64,000 bases of DNA from Eremophila alpestris peregrina (Eukaryota; Chordata; Aves; Passeriformes; Alaudidae), in the NCBI GenBank assembly GCA_009792885.1, contig WMCF01000003.1:13968447-14032446 (forward strand). Direction: 5' to 3'. The notes below the pieces were generated by a model that searched no databases, had not been told where the DNA came from, and worked only from the letters and a program-made list of their open reading frames with translations. Shown here one piece after another: positions 60,858 through 64,000 of the stretch (within the stretch, counting starts at the first letter, position 1; each line of letters begins with the position of its first letter). The position numbers and the translations under genes were made by a program.

Positions 60858-61190
60858 CGAGAACCGGGACGGGCGTCCCTCGGGGACGGGGCGTCCCGGG
60901 AGGAGCCGCAGCCGCCGCCTCCGCACCGCCAAACTGCGGCCGGCGCCGCCGGGCGCGCCGCGAACAGCTGACGGCAGCCCCGCCCCCGCCGCGCCCCGCC
61001 CCGCCCCCGCCCGCCAGCCAATGGGCGGGGAGGGGCGGGGCCGGCGCGCGGCAGGGGCGGGGCGGGCCCGCTCCGGCCCGGGCCAGGTGGGAGCGGCGGG
61101 AGCGGGGTGTGCCAGCCCTCAGCGCGGTGACAGCGCTGCTGCGGCCGGCAGCCACAGCCAGGGCTCAGCCACAGGCGCCCTGGGCAGGCT
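60240..61190 (-). promoter_or_regulatory. BMF: BMF CpG-island promoter
   Basis: This is the longest GC- and CpG-dense stretch of the window. It contains many GC boxes (GGGGCGGGG and CCCCGCCCC between 60978 and 61070), one CCAAT box at about 61017-61021 abutting a GC box, and a CACGTG E-box at 60402-60407. No TATA box is seen at the expected place. It sits directly upstream of the BMF coding exons and contains the exon 1 donor, which is why it is assigned to BMF. CpG-island promoters of this type are often bidirectional, and a plus-strand transcript from the right flank is possible but not shown by the sequence. Confidence 0.85.
60858..60960 (-). other. BMF: Probable BMF 5' exon (exon 1)
   Basis: On the minus strand a consensus donor, TCG followed by GTGAGTG, lies at 60858/60857 inside the CpG island and is the natural partner of the acceptor at 58487. 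The upstream end is a guess: the CCAAT box and GC boxes at about 60980-61070 imply transcription starts near 60940-60980. Splicing gives a 2.37-kb intron 1. The frame of exon 1 is open and in phase with the BMF start codon (see findings). Usual BMF models treat this exon as untranslated. Confidence 0.65.
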
Positions 61191-63949
61191 CTAAATCTGA
61201 TGGGAGTGTGACTCCAGATAGTTGATTCCCAACAAAACTGTGAGTTTTCCGCTTTAAATGACTTAGAAAGTTCTTCGTGACTTTTAAAGTCTGAACGCTG
61301 AGGTGTGAGGGTCGAGGAGTTCCTCGCAGTGTCTTGTGCTCTTTCCTGTAGATGAGTAGGACTACAGGACTAAAGAATTAAACTAATAAAGATAATTTCT
61401 TGATAGGACTTTCTGTGAAGCCCCCTCGACGAGGATAAAAAACCCAAGCCTCATGCTGCGAACAACATCGGTGCATTTACTCTGCCATGATTTATCGGCT
61501 CCCCCTGTAATCAGTGGCAAAATCTCACCATGCTGAGAGAGGCAGGACCCAGCTCCTTGGCGCAGAGCAGCCCCCTGTCAGGCTGTTTTTAAAACCTAGG
61601 TAACAAGATCGCTTGGAAGGGAGGCTTTAAAACCCAGCTGGCAGCTGAGTAATGTTAATTGCTGTCAAGTCTGCCACACAGTTACTGAGGTTTGTAACTT
61701 AAACTCAGGGGAGGGGTTAGATTGCAAACTGATGGCTAGCAAGGTGAGGCGAATTACTACGGTTTCCTCGTATCACATTGTCCTGAGCAGGCTCACAGAG
61801 CCTCTCCAGTTAAATGTTTCAGAGTCACTGTGATTTTGAATGAGGTATTTACAGTTGCCATTAATAGATTAACGGGCTAATAATATTCATTGTCTCCAAG
61901 AACTCATTTCTTTGTGGTTCTTGGCCAAGTGTTCATTTCAACTCTTCTATTTGCCAAAAGGCTTGAGTTTTTGCTTATTTACAAGAAGATCAGATCATGT
62001 TTGACTTGTACCTCACCACCAAGTAAGAAAGAAAAAATACTATTTTCTTTCATTTTCAGTAAGGGACAGGGTTCCTAATTAATTAAGGCTCATTGTTCAC
62101 TTTTGATAGTCAAGGCAATTGTGAGTAGGAGGAGATTGATATTAAAAAAAAAAAAAGGCAACAAAAGGCATTTTATATCTTCGAGATAGTCAAATTTTAT
62201 CACACTGATGGTCAGGCCCTGGCAAAATGCCAGCTGCTGGAGGGCTACTTCTAATTTGAATGTGCATCACTATAAATAAAAAATGAATGTGCTATGAACC
62301 CAACCACTTATGTCTTCCAGACTGAGTAATAACTGCCTGCTGGTTAGGCTCATTAACAGTAAGAACAGTACCTGATCAGCTTTGTTTTCATCTCCTTGAG
62401 CTGCAGTTGGGGCCACACTTTATATCCCCAGAGGCTGCATTTTGGGAACTCCTACTGTGTAGAAAATGTATGGAAACTGAAATCTATGTATATAATCAGG
62501 CTGGATGGTAAGAGGGCTCAGGAAGGATATTTGTGCCTTTCAGTGATTAAAAAAAAAGATATGGCAGCATTTCTAAGAGAGGGGACTCAGAGGGATTCCT
62601 TGAGGAAATTAGACATTGTTAAGAAATGGCTCCGAGTAAATAGACCGAAACCAAGACAGAGACAGTGAGTCTGAAATGGAAAATTGTGAACCAGGGGCAA
62701 GTTATACCACCAACCTCACTGCACTCAGCTGAGAGAGTTTTTACAATAGTATGGAGACAAGCTTCTTACCTGGGAACAGGAGCCCAAGGGACGGATTCTC
62801 TGCCAGAGAGTTTTGCTCATTAGTGTACATGGTGACATTTTGATTCAAGAGATTAATCTTAAATCACGTGCAGCAGTGTCCCTGTGACATCTGTGGATGG
62901 AAATACTGTGCATCCTTATAACCCTTCTGTCAGCCTGCTCTGCTGCTCAAAAGAATAGTGAACAAAATTGCTTCTTTTATTTAGTTATCCCCCCTTACAT
63001 ATTCCTCACGTGTCTTCACAACTATTTCTTATTTTACTGACAAAATGCTATTGTCAGCATTGTGCTGTAATTGCAGAGTACATTGTGATCTTAGGCACGG
63101 GCCTTGCAAGCTGCTCTGCCTGGGTGGGCTCCAAAACCCACACAGGGCCAACTTGACTTTGGTGGGGGTAGTCTTGTCTGATGAGCTCAGTTTTCATTTC
63201 TATTTTTCTATTTTTGTAGCTCTCATGGTTGGAATAGGGAAATTAAGGGTAGCCTCACGGATCATAAAGCAAAGGATGAACAAGAAAAACATTCGGGGTT
63301 GATTCTATTTATTTTGTTATCTTAATTTTTCAGGGGGCTCAATCTGAGTGCAAAGGAGTGGAAAACAGTGTCTTCTGCCTTGACAATTACCAGTGGCTTT
63401 ACTAAATGTGTTCTGCCAGACTTTATTGTTGTGTGAGGAAAAAAAAAGTCTTGAATTTCATCTTTGACCGTCCCTGTGTATTTCTCACAAAAGCCAAACC
63501 CTTGGAGAAAGCTGGCCTATGTCCTGATGGAAGTGCTCACTGTGTTTAGCAGCCAGTGCTGGTAAAAGAAAGTGCTGCACATTTCAGTCAGTGTGTTTGA
63601 GAACAGGATCACTTGCTGACCATAAATAAAAGTGAGAGGATATTGCTGTTGGGGTTTTCTTTTGAAGGGAGCCTGCCAGGTTTATTCCTTCTTGCTTTTC
63701 TGAAACCAAAACTGAAACACACTTTTCCTCCCCAGATAATGTCATTGGGTTGGGAAAATGTTTCACCCTCTCTTGGGGTGCTCTGCTTGACTCCTACTGC
63801 AAGCACTGAAGACAGGAGTTTGCATTTTCCATACAGCCTTTTTACAGCCAGCCCTGCAACTTCAGCCGTGCCTTGGAGACAATGGGTTGAGGGAAACACT
63901 GACAGCCAGGCTTGAGGTGTCTTTCTCCTATGATGGAGTCAGCCTGAAT
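61191..63949. other. Intergenic upstream of BMF
   Basis: No coding exon recognised. The blocks at about 61430-61530 and 61590-61830 are repeat-free with CpGs and ATTA/TTAAT cores, and might be regulatory. The human neighbour on this side, BUB1B, was not seen. Confidence 0.6.
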
Positions 63950-64000
63950 CCTCTCCTCTCCTCTCCTCTCCTCTCCTCTCCTCTCCTCTCCTCTCCTCTC
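63950..64000. repeat. Pentanucleotide microsatellite (CTCTC)n, truncated by window end
   Basis: Ten nearly perfect CTCTC units run to the last base, so the true length is unknown. One strand is pure pyrimidine. Confidence 0.98.

Noticed and set aside
60282..60971. 229- and 208-codon plus-strand frames in the promoter island
   Set aside because: They are proline-, arginine- and alanine-rich translations typical of CpG islands, and several frames are open at once. They are shadows of base composition.
62396..62668. 90-codon lysine/arginine-rich plus-strand frame upstream of BMF, considered as a BUB1B exon
   Set aside because: It does not match the BUB1B N-terminal pattern and starts at no plausible context.

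Overview
The window is vertebrate nuclear DNA, most likely from a bird. Fragments of the CR1 LINE family are recognisable by their reverse-transcriptase C-terminus and, in one copy, by the typical ATTCTATG-type 3' end. There are also a few badly decayed MIR and L3-like relics, vertebrate splice sites and CpG islands. The species cannot be named from the sequence alone.

I can support only one protein-coding gene: BMF (Bcl-2 modifying factor), a pro-apoptotic BH3-only protein, on the minus strand. It was assembled from three coding exons with intact reading frame and consensus splice sites: 58481-58166 (start codon, dynein-light-chain motif), 57206-57043 (BH3 domain) and 43692-43591 (C-terminal hydrophobic tail and stop). 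The predicted protein is 193 residues. A GC-rich CpG island at about 60240-61190 is the likely promoter; a consensus donor at 60858/60857 suggests the 5' exon. The 3' UTR probably runs below 43590, with poly(A) signals near 39180, 37920 and 37577.

Layout: 1-37,500 is gene-poor intergenic DNA holding CR1 relics (384-883, 33695-33925, 34140-34480), MIR relics, one small CpG island (10200-10430), and several blocks rich in transcription-factor-like motifs that could be regulatory. 37,550-60,950 is the BMF locus, dominated by a 13.3-kb last intron that contains two further CpG islands (49740-50060 and 55380-55660), poly(A/T) tracts, guanine-rich tracts and an L3-like relic. 61,200-64,000 is intergenic sequence ending in a pentanucleotide satellite that continues past the window. 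In human the neighbours of BMF are SRP14 on its 3' side and BUB1B on its 5' side; neither was recognised here, so both probably lie outside the window.

No novel multi-gene system was found. The observations most worth checking are an open, in-frame 5' extension of BMF through exon 1, and an internal CpG-island promoter candidate (AP-1 site, MEF2-like palindrome, TATA box) inside the last BMF intron.
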